The translations under genes were made by a program, and so were the position numbers. Under the pieces are notes generated by a model. The model saw nothing but the letters and a program-made list of their open reading frames with translations, did not search any database and was not told the DNA's origin. A stretch of 64,000 nucleotides of DNA from Actinomyces oricola (GTDB taxonomy: Bacteria; Actinomycetota; Actinomycetes; Actinomycetales; Actinomycetaceae): positions 44,063 through 108,062 of the forward strand of contig NZ_RYFV01000006.1 in the NCBI RefSeq assembly GCF_004104015.1, read 5' to 3'. Below, in pieces: positions 54,140-63,205 of this stretch; the stretch's first letter is position 1; every line of letters starts with the position of its first letter.

Positions 54140-56596
54140 TCACCCGCCCGTCATCTCATTGAGTGCATCACGGAATTCGTCCGCCCAGCACGATGACCCC
54201 AAAGCGGGGTATTTCTTGGTGCCGGCGGCCGCCCTAACCAGGCCGGCAGTCCGCTCAAGCAGGTTGCGGTAGGTGAACTCCGCGGGGACCTGAATGTTCG
54301 CCTCATTGAGGACTCGGTGCAGCACCTCTTCCACGGAGTGGTTGCCGTGCGTAAAAATAATAGAGTTCCGGACGCGCGCGAGAACCTCCAAGAGGTCCTT
54401 GTGATTCGCCATCCTCTCCCCGCCGGATCGCCCGATCGGCTGCTGAGCGCCGGAAAGTATTATGCGCTCGCCCTCTCCGCCCCTTCTTCCCAGACTCGTA
54501 TTTCGAACGATGAGCACCCGATTGTGTTTGAAACTTGTCACTTCCGATGCCACAACCACTAACCGCGACCGGGCAATCCAGTCCAGATCCTCCCCCCACA
54601 GGGCGGCGATCGTTGTCAAGACGTCAAGGATGCGGGCCGCATGCGCGTCAGGATCCTCGGCGCTCACCGCATTCGCGTAGGCGCTTCCCAGCTCTTTACA
54701 CCGATCGCTAAGGCGGTCCATCTCCTCATCTCCGGCCCGCAGTATTCGGACGGCCTCTAAGAAGTTGAAGCTCCGCATCGCTGAAGCGGCGGTGGTCAGC
54801 AATGCCTCCCGAGAGTCCCGTCGCAGACCGATGCGGTGGTACTGCCCCCCGGATCCCTCTACGTGGCTCTGCAGGAACAACGGAGCCGCGTGTTCCAGGC
54901 ACCATTTCTGAACGGCGAGAAAAGTGCCGATGACCACCGGCTTCTCCCCCGTGCTCCACAGGACTATTGCCGCCGGGTTGATCTCCTCAAGTTCCGCCAG
55001 GATCTCCGCCTCAACCCGGTCGGCAATTGTCGATGCCCGCCCCCCGGATTCGGCCGCCCCTCCGCCGGGAGAGCTGTAGCAAATCGTGGCCGCCTTCGCG
55101 GTCGGCCCCCAGGCGGGGCGGGCATCTGCGCGCAACGCCCGAGCGGCGTCCGCGTTCCGCTTGGCCACAGCACAGGACTCCTCGTTCCCGGAGTGCAGAA
55201 GAAGAAAAGCGGGCGAAGGCGGTCGGGCGCATGTCAGTCCGGCTCCGGGCAGGGCCTGCAGTAGTTCCGCATCAGGGCTCGCCCTGAGCACTCGTTCCGT
55301 GATCAGCTCGCCATCGGATCTGCGGCCGCACGCCGCTATATACAGGACTGTGCGCTGCCAGGGGCGTTTCACGTAGGTCGGCAACTTCTGCTCGTATAAC
55401 GCGAGTTCACCTTTAAGCGCACTCAGCGCCTCGGTGTACGTCGGCGCCGACGCATAATGCGTGCCTTGGATTCCAATGCGATTAAGTTGCTTCTGTCGCG
55501 CCAGCCAGGCCGCCGCCCCACCGGCGCCCTTATTCTTCGCCACATGTTTCTTGGCGGCCATTATCAATGGTCCGAGCATGCCGGCCGCCCCATACGGGCG
55601 CCTTAATTCTTCCGGTAAGGCGCTGAGAACAGCCGGCTCCTCACGGTCCCGCATTTCCACGAACTGCTTCTCCACCCAGGCCCGCAGTGGAATGGCGGCG
55701 CCGATATCGGCCCTCACCATCTCCAATGCGACAATGAGGCCGAGGTCGTCTGCGCTAAGAGCCCGCGGATCGCCCTCCGCGCGCTCCAGGGTTCGCAGAA
55801 GCGCCTCCTCCTTGCGCGCCTCCTCCTCCGGGCGGCCGCCCATCCCCGCCGCCCCGGCTTCGCGCCTCGAATTCGCCCGCGCCTCTTGCACGTGCCCCAG
55901 CGATCGGAGCCAGTGGGTCACGGCCTCCGGGTAATCCTCGAGACGCCCCATACGGGCCTTCGACTCACCGCGCTCGGCGACCAGAGCGAGGCGCCAGGGC
56001 ACGCCGAGCCCGTCCACTGCCCCCATGGCCATGAAAACGATCCGAGTTGCCCCGCCGATCGAGGTCACAATGGCGGAGTCGGCCGGATGGCCGCTGAACC
56101 ATGTGCGGACACGGTCCTGGACTTGAGGGAAACAAGCCCCTTCTTGCAGGTCCGCCTCATGGAAGACTTCGCAGGTCACACGCCGCCCATATTTTTCCTC
56201 GAGCAGTCGACCTGCGCCCTCGGCCGTGAACGCCTTTCCCAGGGCCCGGGCGATGGCGGCGGTTTCCGTGCCCTCCTTTCCGGTTGTCGATCCGAGAAGC
56301 AGGATATGCAGTCGACTATTGTCGCCCGTTGAACTCCCCGCTCCTTCTTCCGCATCATCATGAAGTCTCTCGAAGATGCTCCCCAGGGGCGAGTTCATGA
56401 AGTCTTGTGATCGGGTCCCGTCGCCGAAGTCGAGGTCCACCACCGCGGAGATCGCGCTCTCGGCGTCGCCGCGCCCGCAGAACCGCTCCAGGACCGCTAT
56501 CCGCTTCTTGCGCATCTCAACCCGGTTCGGCCCGATGAATTTTTGGATGTCGATTCCCAGATCGCTGTCGCCGACAATATGCACCAGCAGAGTCAT
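54140..56596 (-). CDS. Putative CARF/HEPN ancillary effector of the type III system
   Basis: I do not recognise a named family for this 818-residue protein. Residues 95-208 look like a CARF-type Rossmann fold: LHILLLGSTTGKEGTE, then VTSIGGATRIVFMAMGAV, where GGAT is at 181-184. A second one is suggested at about 500-580 (IVLWSTGEKPVVIGTFLAV, STGEK at 548-552). The C-terminal 180 residues are helical and contain RNSIIFTH (Arg743, Asn744, His750), an Rx6H pattern like HEPN ribonucleases. Together this suggests a cyclic-oligoadenylate-activated RNase of the Csm6/Csx1 class. It overlaps the preceding gene by 4 bases and is last in the operon. Confidence 0.6.
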   Translation of the reverse strand: MTLLVHIVGDSDLGIDIQKFIGPNRVEMRKKRIAVLERFCGRGDAESAISAVVDLDFGDGTRSQDFMNSPLGSIFERLHDDAEEGAGSSTGDNSRLHILLLGSTTGKEGTETAAIARALGKAFTAEGAGRLLEEKYGRRVTCEVFHEADLQEGACFPQVQDRVRTWFSGHPADSAIVTSIGGATRIVFMAMGAVDGLGVPWRLALVAERGESKARMGRLEDYPEAVTHWLRSLGHVQEARANSRREAGAAGMGGRPEEEARKEEALLRTLERAEGDPRALSADDLGLIVALEMVRADIGAAIPLRAWVEKQFVEMRDREEPAVLSALPEELRRPYGAAGMLGPLIMAAKKHVAKNKGAGGAAAWLARQKQLNRIGIQGTHYASAPTYTEALSALKGELALYEQKLPTYVKRPWQRTVLYIAACGRRSDGELITERVLRASPDAELLQALPGAGLTCARPPSPAFLLLHSGNEESCAVAKRNADAARALRADARPAWGPTAKAATICYSSPGGGAAESGGRASTIADRVEAEILAELEEINPAAIVLWSTGEKPVVIGTFLAVQKWCLEHAAPLFLQSHVEGSGGQYHRIGLRRDSREALLTTAASAMRSFNFLEAVRILRAGDEEMDRLSDRCKELGSAYANAVSAEDPDAHAARILDVLTTIAALWGEDLDWIARSRLVVVASEVTSFKHNRVLIVRNTSLGRRGGEGERIILSGAQQPIGRSGGERMANHKDLLEVLARVRNSIIFTHGNHSVEEVLHRVLNEANIQVPAEFTYRNLLERTAGLVRAAAGTKKYPALGSSCWADEFRDALNEMTGG

Positions 56597-57006
56597 GATT
56601 CGGCCTTCGTGGTTCTCGGCGCGTGCAGGCTGGAGAGGGCACGGGCACCCGCAGGGCGGCCGGCGCCGTCGCGAACAAGCTCATTGGGCCAGACAAGGTC
56701 CGTCCGCTCGGGATGCTGTTCGGCCACTACTCGGCTGGTCACGTAGAGGACTCCGCCTTGGGGCGCGGGCAGGGGCGGGTCGATGGACTGGACGTGCTCG
56801 CCGTATGTCAGCCGTATTGTTACCGGTTCCTGCGCGCCCTGCGCCTGGGCGGGGCCGGTCGCCTCAATACTGGACGAGGAGCCCTCGCCCAGTATCAGGC
56901 GGGGGGCGCCACCGGCCGGTGGAAGAACCAGTCGCGCCCCTTCTTCAGCGAAGAGCGTCACCTCGTGGGGCGTCAGGTTAATAAGGCGTACCGGGTCGCG
57001 GCTCAT
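56593..57006 (-). CDS. Small conserved protein of unknown function in the cas operon
   Basis: This 137-residue protein has the motifs VRLINLTPHEVTLF at the start, PPLPAPQGGVLYVTSRVVAE in the middle and DLVWPNELVRDGAGRP near the end. I recognise the pattern from small proteins found in phages and bacteria outside CRISPR loci, but no function. It overlaps both neighbours by 4 bases (ATGA), between the Cas7-insertion RAMP and the CARF/HEPN gene, so it is translated with the operon. Possible roles are a ring nuclease, an effector regulator or an anti-toxin-like brake; none is shown by the sequence. Confidence 0.7.
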   Translation of the reverse strand: MSRDPVRLINLTPHEVTLFAEEGARLVLPPAGGAPRLILGEGSSSSIEATGPAQAQGAQEPVTIRLTYGEHVQSIDPPLPAPQGGVLYVTSRVVAEQHPERTDLVWPNELVRDGAGRPAGARALSSLHAPRTTKAES

Positions 57007-59195
57007 GCATAACGTCCTAACTTGTCCCTGGGGACATCAATGCTGATCGGTCGGGGGTTGGTTCCGGCCAGGTCTTCGGGGGAGAGCCCCAGTCCCTCAA
57101 CCGGCCGTCCGGTGCGCCTGTCGGTCCGGTTGTTCGTCTTGTTCTCCTCCAAATGCATGTGCCGGACCTCTACATTGTCCGTATAGCCGTAGGCGGCTCT
57201 CTGCATGGCCTTGACCCAGGGCAGCATGTCGAGGTTTTTCCTGAAAACGTCGTTGAACCGCGGGGGCTCGGTTCGCTCCTCGGAAGTCCCCAGGCATCCG
57301 GTCAGGCTCCTGTAGTCCTGCGCCAACTGCGACCCCAGACGGGCCCTGAGGCCGCCCTTGGGCACCTCAACCTTGATGACGCCGAGCCCGAGGGGCTTGC
57401 CCAGCCCCATGCGCAGATACCCCTCGGCGTTCGGGTTGCCGGCTCTAACCGACTGCGGCACCAGGTTCGAGGGGGTAAGCACCCACATGAGCGCAGCCAC
57501 TTCGTTCCTCGTCAGGTTACTGAAGCTCATGGTGCAGGTGAGCACGCTGCCGGCCTTGACCCAGGACTTCGCGCGCAATCGCACCGAGTCCCGGGGCCGC
57601 TTCGTTCCTCGTGGCACCCAAACCCGGGTCGCGGTGGTGGGGAACCCGTTCTGCGTGAGCACTCGGCGCGCCACCGGGTAGGCGGCCGCGCCTAGGCGCT
57701 GCCCGGCAACGTAGTAGCCGCTTCGCGGCAGTGGGCCGCGCTGTGCGGACACCGGTGCGGTTCCCCGCGCTGAGGTGAGGAACCGGCGGGCGGATTCCGG
57801 TTTGGGACTGAGCAGCGGCGTCAAGAGTTTCGGCTGGTCCCCAACGACCGCGCCCGCGGCATTGACCGGCCCCACGCTCACGTGCCCGCGCAGGGCGACA
57901 TCCCCGCCCTGCGCGTCCTCTTGAGCATTGGGCACCACATATCCGAAGAGCCGGTCCGCCGCGGACGCCTCATCACGGGAGGCGGCGGGGAGGACTCCCT
58001 GGGCGGCGGCAAGGTCACGGGGCGAGACTGAGTAGGCGCGCCGCCCGATCATGGTGGGCACCACCTCGCACACGGTGTACCCGGCGCCCTTGACGAGTTC
58101 CATCCCGGTGCCGTAGTTGACGTCGGCGAGCACGGCGTAGGCAAGGTCGCCGCACTTGAGCCCCGGGTGTTGTGCCCCCTCCCCCGCGCGGGCCTCCTCC
58201 GTGACCCGGTTCGGGGTCTGATGCTTTTCCTGCTCCGACTCCTCATCGCGCTGCTTGAGATAACTATTGGCAATAATCTTGTAACTCTCAGCGATATCAC
58301 AGCCGACCGTCACGGGCTCTGCCGGATTCGCTGCGGTGCTGAAGAAGAAGCGCTCGTCGCGTTTACCGTTGAAAAGAGCGTGCGGCGCATCCCCGTCACG
58401 GGCCGTTCGATACACGTAACCAGTGACGTAGTCGAGGGTGTCCACCACCTTGATATGTCTTTTGATTTGAAATGCCTCAACGGGTTCATCCCCGGCCGGG
58501 GCGATGTGAGTGACCTGCCAGTAGGCGTACCGGTTGGGGTGGTCGGGTTCGCCATGCAGGCACAAGGACATGTGGCAGGTCACCTTCCGACCGTGCCGTG
58601 CCAGTGCGGCCAGCCGGCGCGGGCCGTCGCGGAACACCCTGTGGGCGTGCCCTTGGTCGGCGCCTTGCAATGCGGCCGCCCGCATGACGGGGTACCGGCT
58701 GTATCCGGTGTCGTGCACGGTGTACTCGTCGCCGAGTAGGAGTTCGGCGTCAAGGTCGCCGTCCTCCTTCTCCCCCAGGATTCTGAGCGGAACGAGTCGT
58801 AGGGCGGCGGCGGGATCCGCTCGGTATGTGAGCCGGTCGCTGTGGTCCCCGAACACGCGGAACCGCGAAGCCGTAAGAGTCTCATAGGCGCGGGAGATAG
58901 CGCCTTTGACCATGGTGGGCGGGACGAGCACGTGCCCCTGCGCGTCGCGCGGCAGCTCAACGGTCGCCGCCTGGTGCGGATCGTCAGGGGGGCTCTGCTC
59001 ACCGAACACCAAGGGCGTCTTGACCGTTATCCGCACATCAATAGTGCCCGACCACCGGTCCGCGGCTATGTGATCATGGCCGGCCGCCTGCCCGTCGGCG
59101 AATAGGCCCGATGGCAGGCGGCCATCGTCCTCAAGGCGCTTAGCGGAATCGCGTAGAACCGGGATGCGATTGACGGCCGAGTGAAATGCGTTCAT
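57003..59195 (-). CDS. Large RAMP protein, TIGR03986 family (Cas7 with insertion)
   Basis: This 730-residue protein of the type III-D backbone starts with a Cas7 RRM-like strand and loop (GTIDVRITVKTPLVFGEQ, VPPTMVKGAISRAYETL), carries a long insertion, and ends with the second RRM half, SFSNLTRNEVAALMWVLTPS and YLRMGLGKPLGLGVIKVE, the TIGR03986 signature. It corresponds to the Cas7-insertion subunit of III-Dv complexes. The ATG at 59195, behind GGAGGTGGGGGTG, starts one base after the csx19 stop; an ATG at 59261 inside csx19 is less likely. Confidence 0.82.
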   Translation of the reverse strand: MNAFHSAVNRIPVLRDSAKRLEDDGRLPSGLFADGQAAGHDHIAADRWSGTIDVRITVKTPLVFGEQSPPDDPHQAATVELPRDAQGHVLVPPTMVKGAISRAYETLTASRFRVFGDHSDRLTYRADPAAALRLVPLRILGEKEDGDLDAELLLGDEYTVHDTGYSRYPVMRAAALQGADQGHAHRVFRDGPRRLAALARHGRKVTCHMSLCLHGEPDHPNRYAYWQVTHIAPAGDEPVEAFQIKRHIKVVDTLDYVTGYVYRTARDGDAPHALFNGKRDERFFFSTAANPAEPVTVGCDIAESYKIIANSYLKQRDEESEQEKHQTPNRVTEEARAGEGAQHPGLKCGDLAYAVLADVNYGTGMELVKGAGYTVCEVVPTMIGRRAYSVSPRDLAAAQGVLPAASRDEASAADRLFGYVVPNAQEDAQGGDVALRGHVSVGPVNAAGAVVGDQPKLLTPLLSPKPESARRFLTSARGTAPVSAQRGPLPRSGYYVAGQRLGAAAYPVARRVLTQNGFPTTATRVWVPRGTKRPRDSVRLRAKSWVKAGSVLTCTMSFSNLTRNEVAALMWVLTPSNLVPQSVRAGNPNAEGYLRMGLGKPLGLGVIKVEVPKGGLRARLGSQLAQDYRSLTGCLGTSEERTEPPRFNDVFRKNLDMLPWVKAMQRAAYGYTDNVEVRHMHLEENKTNNRTDRRTGRPVEGLGLSPEDLAGTNPRPISIDVPRDKLGRYA

Positions 59196-59196
59196 C

Positions 59197-59697
59197 TCAC
59201 CCCCACCTCCCTGTGAAGAATTCGTCGACGAACACGGTGTTGGAGTAGCCCGGTTCTTCAATGAACACCTCGACGGCGGTCATTGTCAGCGGCCCCTCGG
59301 GCCGCTCCCGGGTGTCGTGCTGCAGGTACTCGTTGCTCCGTGTCCAGCACGGCGCCTCACCCGCGGTGGGGTTGTCGAAGACTGTGGTTGTGGCGCCCCC
59401 GGAGCCGTTGAGCCACCGCGCCTCGTGGGCGAGCACTCCCCGGGCGCGCTTCGAGTCCGGCGCCCACAGGCGCAGTTCGAAGACGGTGCCGAGGTCCACC
59501 TCACTGCCGTCGGTCGCTGTAAGCGACGCTCCCCGAGCCCTGCGCACGGCGACGGCGCCGTGCGTGGTGAGGGCCAGTCCGACCCACTCGTCCTCGGCCT
59601 GCTCAATCACGGCGCGCACCTCCGGCGCGGTGTGCGCGGACGTCGTCCAGGACCCCTCCATCAGGGGTGGGAGCTTACTGGTGTCCATGAGTGTCAC
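59197..59697 (-). CDS. csx19: CRISPR-associated protein Csx19 (TIGR03984-like)
   Basis: The 166-residue protein has features of the TIGR03984/Csx19 group: TVFELRLWAPDSKRARGV in the middle, EYLQHDTRERP, and a C-terminal EVFIEEPGYSNTVFVDEFF. Csx19 is a type III-D component of uncertain role. The GTG at 59697 overlaps the Cas7-2x stop by 4 bases; an ATG nine bases later is possible. Assignment rests mainly on size, position between the two RAMP genes and these motifs. Confidence 0.7.
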   Translation of the reverse strand: MTLMDTSKLPPLMEGSWTTSAHTAPEVRAVIEQAEDEWVGLALTTHGAVAVRRARGASLTATDGSEVDLGTVFELRLWAPDSKRARGVLAHEARWLNGSGGATTTVFDNPTAGEAPCWTRSNEYLQHDTRERPEGPLTMTAVEVFIEEPGYSNTVFVDEFFTGRWG

Positions 59698-61253
59698 GCG
59701 CCTTCCACGTCTTGGGCGGCCTCGGCCGCATTGGTCTTGGGGGGTCCATTGAGGTAGTCCGCCCACGAGGAGCCACCCGCCTCAGAGGCGCCAATGAGGT
59801 CGTTCACGGCCCGCAATCGGTCAAGAAGGGCCCGCGCCAACCCCGTGGCGTCGTCGCCGTCGGCTTTGAGGCTCCACCCGTCCCCCAGCAGGTTCTCAGC
59901 CCCGGTGACGGTGATCCCGGTGACTCTCACCTGCCCTAGCCCCCGGGTCCCGCGGCTGCCCAGGGGCAGGGTCCCGGCGGCGAGTTCGGCGAGAGTCAGG
60001 CCGAGGAGGCACATGGCCGCGCGGCGCTGATCGTCTCCGCCCTGGATTCGGTTGAGGTCCAGGGCCAGGCGGATGCGGTTCCACTTCACCAGGGGAACCT
60101 CCTCACTGAACAGCAACCCGTTGGCGACTCCCCCGGTCCAGCGGTCACCGGCGTTGTGGGTGCGCTTCACGGCCTTGGGCTCCTTGCCCTGCGCCAGGGT
60201 GTCGAGGACCATGAGGGCCCCCCGCCGCTGTGTGCTTCCGAAAAGGTCGCGCACCAGTTGCGGATCCTGGGCGAGCTGGGCGTGGACCTCTGTGCTCGAC
60301 CAATCCGCCGGGGCCGCGGCGCCGTCGTCGGCCAGGAGGATGGTGCGGGCGATTCTGGTGGCCCGGCTCCGGAGCGCTCCTCGCACTGAGCTCCCCGGCA
60401 ACACCAGTGGCGGGGCGGGCTCCTCGGGGCGGGCGGGGCGGGCCCGCAGGGGGAGCGCGGGATCGGTCTCCTGCCCGTCCGGGTCGCGCTCCGGTGGGCG
60501 CGGCTCGGCGACCAGTATTCCGGTCGGGCTGTTCCAGGCGATATCTATGCGGACTTGGTTGGCCACTGGGACTGGGGCGGCCTCAATGTCAATGCCGGGA
60601 GGCGTGTCATCGAGGAACCCGCGCAGGGCCTCCTTGGAGTCCAGCGTCGTTTTCTCAACGCGCCAGGCCCGCTTCCCGCCGGCGAGGCCGACGCGGCCCC
60701 AGCCGGCGTTCTGCCGGCCTCCGAAACTCACGCGCCCCGCTTTGAGCACTCCCAGGATCTGCCCCAGCAGCTCCTCGAAGCCGTCGGTGTCGCCGTCGTC
60801 GTCGAGGCCTCCCACCCGGCCGCTGAGGCGCAGGCTCAACCTGGCCCCAGGCGGGAGGATTTCGTGGACGAAAAGCGCGCCATCGCCGGCCATGCCCCAG
60901 TACCGGTCCACGGCGATGCCGGTGCGCTCGGCCAGTTCCGTCCCGGCCTCAACCCTGTCGAGCGCAATGGCGTGGACGGTCATGGCGCTGGCGCGGTCCT
61001 GGCCGCCCCACAGGTGCGCCGTGGTTGCGCCAAAGGCCTCCTCGCAGGCGGCCCGCAGGGAGCCCTTCACGGAGCGCCCCGGAAGGACCGGGGTGCCCGT
61101 GGCGTCCCGGGCGAAGAGTCGGGGCTCGCATTGGCGCGTCTCATCCCCGTAGCAACGTTGCGCTCCGCGGTCGACTCTCTCCTCGGTCCCTCCCGAGTGG
61201 ATGGGCGACTGCGCCCGCAGTTCAACCTCGAGCTCATAGCGTGTGATGCTCAC
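59694..61253 (-). CDS. Double Cas7 RAMP protein (Csm3-like, Cas7-2x)
   Basis: This 519-residue protein contains two Csm3/Cas7-like units in tandem, which form part of the crRNA-binding backbone and cut target RNA. Unit 1 has SPIHSGGTEERVDRG and LPGRSVKGSLRAACEEAFG. Unit 2 (from about residue 230) has LPGSSVRGALRSRATRIART, LFGSTQRRGALMVLD and the C-terminal GSRGTRGLGQVRV. Candidate catalytic aspartates lie in the loops before each PG motif but cannot be fixed by eye. The start is GTG at 61253 with a 4-base overlap to the csx10-type gene. Confidence 0.82.
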   Translation of the reverse strand: MSITRYELEVELRAQSPIHSGGTEERVDRGAQRCYGDETRQCEPRLFARDATGTPVLPGRSVKGSLRAACEEAFGATTAHLWGGQDRASAMTVHAIALDRVEAGTELAERTGIAVDRYWGMAGDGALFVHEILPPGARLSLRLSGRVGGLDDDGDTDGFEELLGQILGVLKAGRVSFGGRQNAGWGRVGLAGGKRAWRVEKTTLDSKEALRGFLDDTPPGIDIEAAPVPVANQVRIDIAWNSPTGILVAEPRPPERDPDGQETDPALPLRARPARPEEPAPPLVLPGSSVRGALRSRATRIARTILLADDGAAAPADWSSTEVHAQLAQDPQLVRDLFGSTQRRGALMVLDTLAQGKEPKAVKRTHNAGDRWTGGVANGLLFSEEVPLVKWNRIRLALDLNRIQGGDDQRRAAMCLLGLTLAELAAGTLPLGSRGTRGLGQVRVTGITVTGAENLLGDGWSLKADGDDATGLARALLDRLRAVNDLIGASEAGGSSWADYLNGPPKTNAAEAAQDVEGA

Positions 61254-63205
61254 TGCCCCACCCCTGTCTTCAGGAACTCGGCCTGGTCCGCCATGCGCAT
61301 GGCAATGCTCTGCTGCGCCAGGAGCGGGTGCCCGACGGCGATACGGCCAAACCCTTGGCCTTTGAGTTGTCCGAGGCCATTGCGCTCGATTCTGCTCAGC
61401 GCCCTGCGGACCTCTGCGTCCGCGCCCGGGTCGGCGGGGCGGACTCGGATGACTGAGCCGGCCTGGATGGCTATTCGGCTGGGGCGCGGTTGGTGATCGG
61501 CTGCGGACCACGAGTCGACACGCCGGTGGCGCACGCCCGCGGCGTACCGGGCCCCCGCGCGTGCGCCCGGCTTCGCGGCACGGTCCTGGTGAAGGTGAAC
61601 AGCGGCGCCCTCGGCCTCCAGGGCCTTCATGAGGTCTGTGATTCCGCCCGCCGCCCCCAGGGTGGCTGAGCGCAGGATCAGGTCGGAGGTGAGCCAGATG
61701 GTGGTGGCGCCCTCCTCGTCCCAGTCCCAGGGCCGCGCGCCGGGTCCGGCCGCGACGCGGCTGAGTCTCCCCAGGTGGCAGTGCACGTTCCCGTAGGTGC
61801 CCGACAGCCGCCGGGAGCCGAGGAGGGCCGGGCCGGTGAGCAGGTCCGCGAGCCTCTCCTCCCCCACCACCTGGAGGAGTTCGTCGGACAGGCGCAGCTC
61901 CGCCTCGAGGAGGCATCCTGCGGGCAGGGCGCGCACGAGGAACAGCTGGCCCGTGCTGGCCGCCCCGGTGGCGGTATTAATGGCGGTGGACTGGCGCCCC
62001 ACCAGGGCCGGCTTGCCGACCGGTGTGGGGCCCGCCTGTCCGGCGGCGCCCCAGTAGACGAAGCCCTCACGGCGCAGCGGGATGTGCGCCGTCCGCGGGT
62101 CGGCCGCCAGCATCCGGTTCAACGCCTGAAAGCCCTCGCCGTTGCCGGTGGCCGGGGCGTTCTTCTCCTTGGAGAGGATGAAGGGCACTGGGAGCCCGCG
62201 GACCCCGCCTATGACGGGGGTGGCGTCGGAGAGTTCCAGGTGCCCGAGGACGACGGCGTCGCGCACGAGCGCATGGTCCGGGAGGGCGCCGCGCAGGCAC
62301 CGGTGCACCCAGGACAGCAGGACGGTCCCGCGCAGGAACTCCAGGGATTTCACCTCGTTGGAGAAGGGGACCTCGTAGGCGACCAGCGGCGTGTCCAGGC
62401 GGATCCTGAGGGGCGCGGTCGCGCCTTCCCCCTGGGGGAGCCGGCTTCCGGCCGCCTTTGAGAGCCGAGCGGGCCGGTGGCTTGCGGCCTTGGGGACGGT
62501 GGGGTCCACGCCGGAGGCGCCGAGTTGGAGTGCGTCGAGGTTGTTGGCGCACCAGTGGCGGTCGAGGGCGGTGTTCCCCTCCATGAGGGTGGCGCGGCAG
62601 CGCCCATCGCCACTGGTCCGGTCTGAGCCAATGGCGGACACCAGTTGGGCCGCTAGGGCGAGGATGAGGCGGGCGGCCCTGACTTGGGCGGGGGTCCAGG
62701 CGAGTTGGGCGCCGGAGGCGCCGTCGATGTGAAGAGTGACGGTGGACCTGCCCTCACCCCCGGCGGCGCGCTCAATGAGGCGCAGGTGGTCCGGGAGGGC
62801 CGTCCCGGTGTCGTCGTCAATGGAGACGCTCATGACCTCGTGGGTGCCGGTGCGCGGGGGCGCGCCGGCGCCCGGGGAGTCGCTGCCGGGCGGGTCCGTG
62901 CGTTGGCCGGCGGGGGTGACGGCGGCGTCGGAGAAGGACACCAGGCGCGGCGCCCGGTCGTTGCCGAACAGCGCCCCGGCGAGGTCCTGCCATGGGCCGG
63001 TGGGGCTCGCATTGTCCAGGGCGTGGGCGGCGTTGAATGCCTGTTCGCGCATAATCCCGGCGATGACGGTCCCCCGGATAACGGGGCGGCCCTGGGAGTC
63101 CTTTTCCACGGCGGCGTCGACGCCGCCGGCCAGGCCGATGCCGGTTGAGACTCCCCAGTCGGTGGTCAGGCGGAGGCGGAGGGAGAAGCCGGCTGCGGAT
63201 GTCAC
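61250..63205 (-). CDS. csx10: Csx10-type RAMP with N-terminal Cas7-like part
   Basis: This 651-residue protein begins with a Cas7-like unit (VSTGIGLAGGVDAAVE, RGTVIAGIMREQAF) and continues with a Csx10/Cas5-like region from about residue 265 (LRIRLDTPLVAYEVPFSNEV, LRGTVLLSWVHRCLRG, LPVPFILSKEKN). The ending RNGLGQLKGQGFGRIAVGHP is the Gly-rich loop of Csx10. The size and composition recall the Cas7-Cas5-Cas11 fusion of III-Dv systems; whether a Cas11 helical part is present I cannot tell. GTG start, overlapping the cas10 stop by 4 bases (GTGA). Confidence 0.8.
   Translation of the reverse strand: MTSAAGFSLRLRLTTDWGVSTGIGLAGGVDAAVEKDSQGRPVIRGTVIAGIMREQAFNAAHALDNASPTGPWQDLAGALFGNDRAPRLVSFSDAAVTPAGQRTDPPGSDSPGAGAPPRTGTHEVMSVSIDDDTGTALPDHLRLIERAAGGEGRSTVTLHIDGASGAQLAWTPAQVRAARLILALAAQLVSAIGSDRTSGDGRCRATLMEGNTALDRHWCANNLDALQLGASGVDPTVPKAASHRPARLSKAAGSRLPQGEGATAPLRIRLDTPLVAYEVPFSNEVKSLEFLRGTVLLSWVHRCLRGALPDHALVRDAVVLGHLELSDATPVIGGVRGLPVPFILSKEKNAPATGNGEGFQALNRMLAADPRTAHIPLRREGFVYWGAAGQAGPTPVGKPALVGRQSTAINTATGAASTGQLFLVRALPAGCLLEAELRLSDELLQVVGEERLADLLTGPALLGSRRLSGTYGNVHCHLGRLSRVAAGPGARPWDWDEEGATTIWLTSDLILRSATLGAAGGITDLMKALEAEGAAVHLHQDRAAKPGARAGARYAAGVRHRRVDSWSAADHQPRPSRIAIQAGSVIRVRPADPGADAEVRRALSRIERNGLGQLKGQGFGRIAVGHPLLAQQSIAMRMADQAEFLKTGVGQ

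Noticed and set aside
61254..61916. Upstream extension of the Cas7-2x frame
   Set aside because: It overlaps the csx10-type gene and is Arg/Pro/Gly-rich; the GTG with GTGA overlap at 61253 is the natural start.
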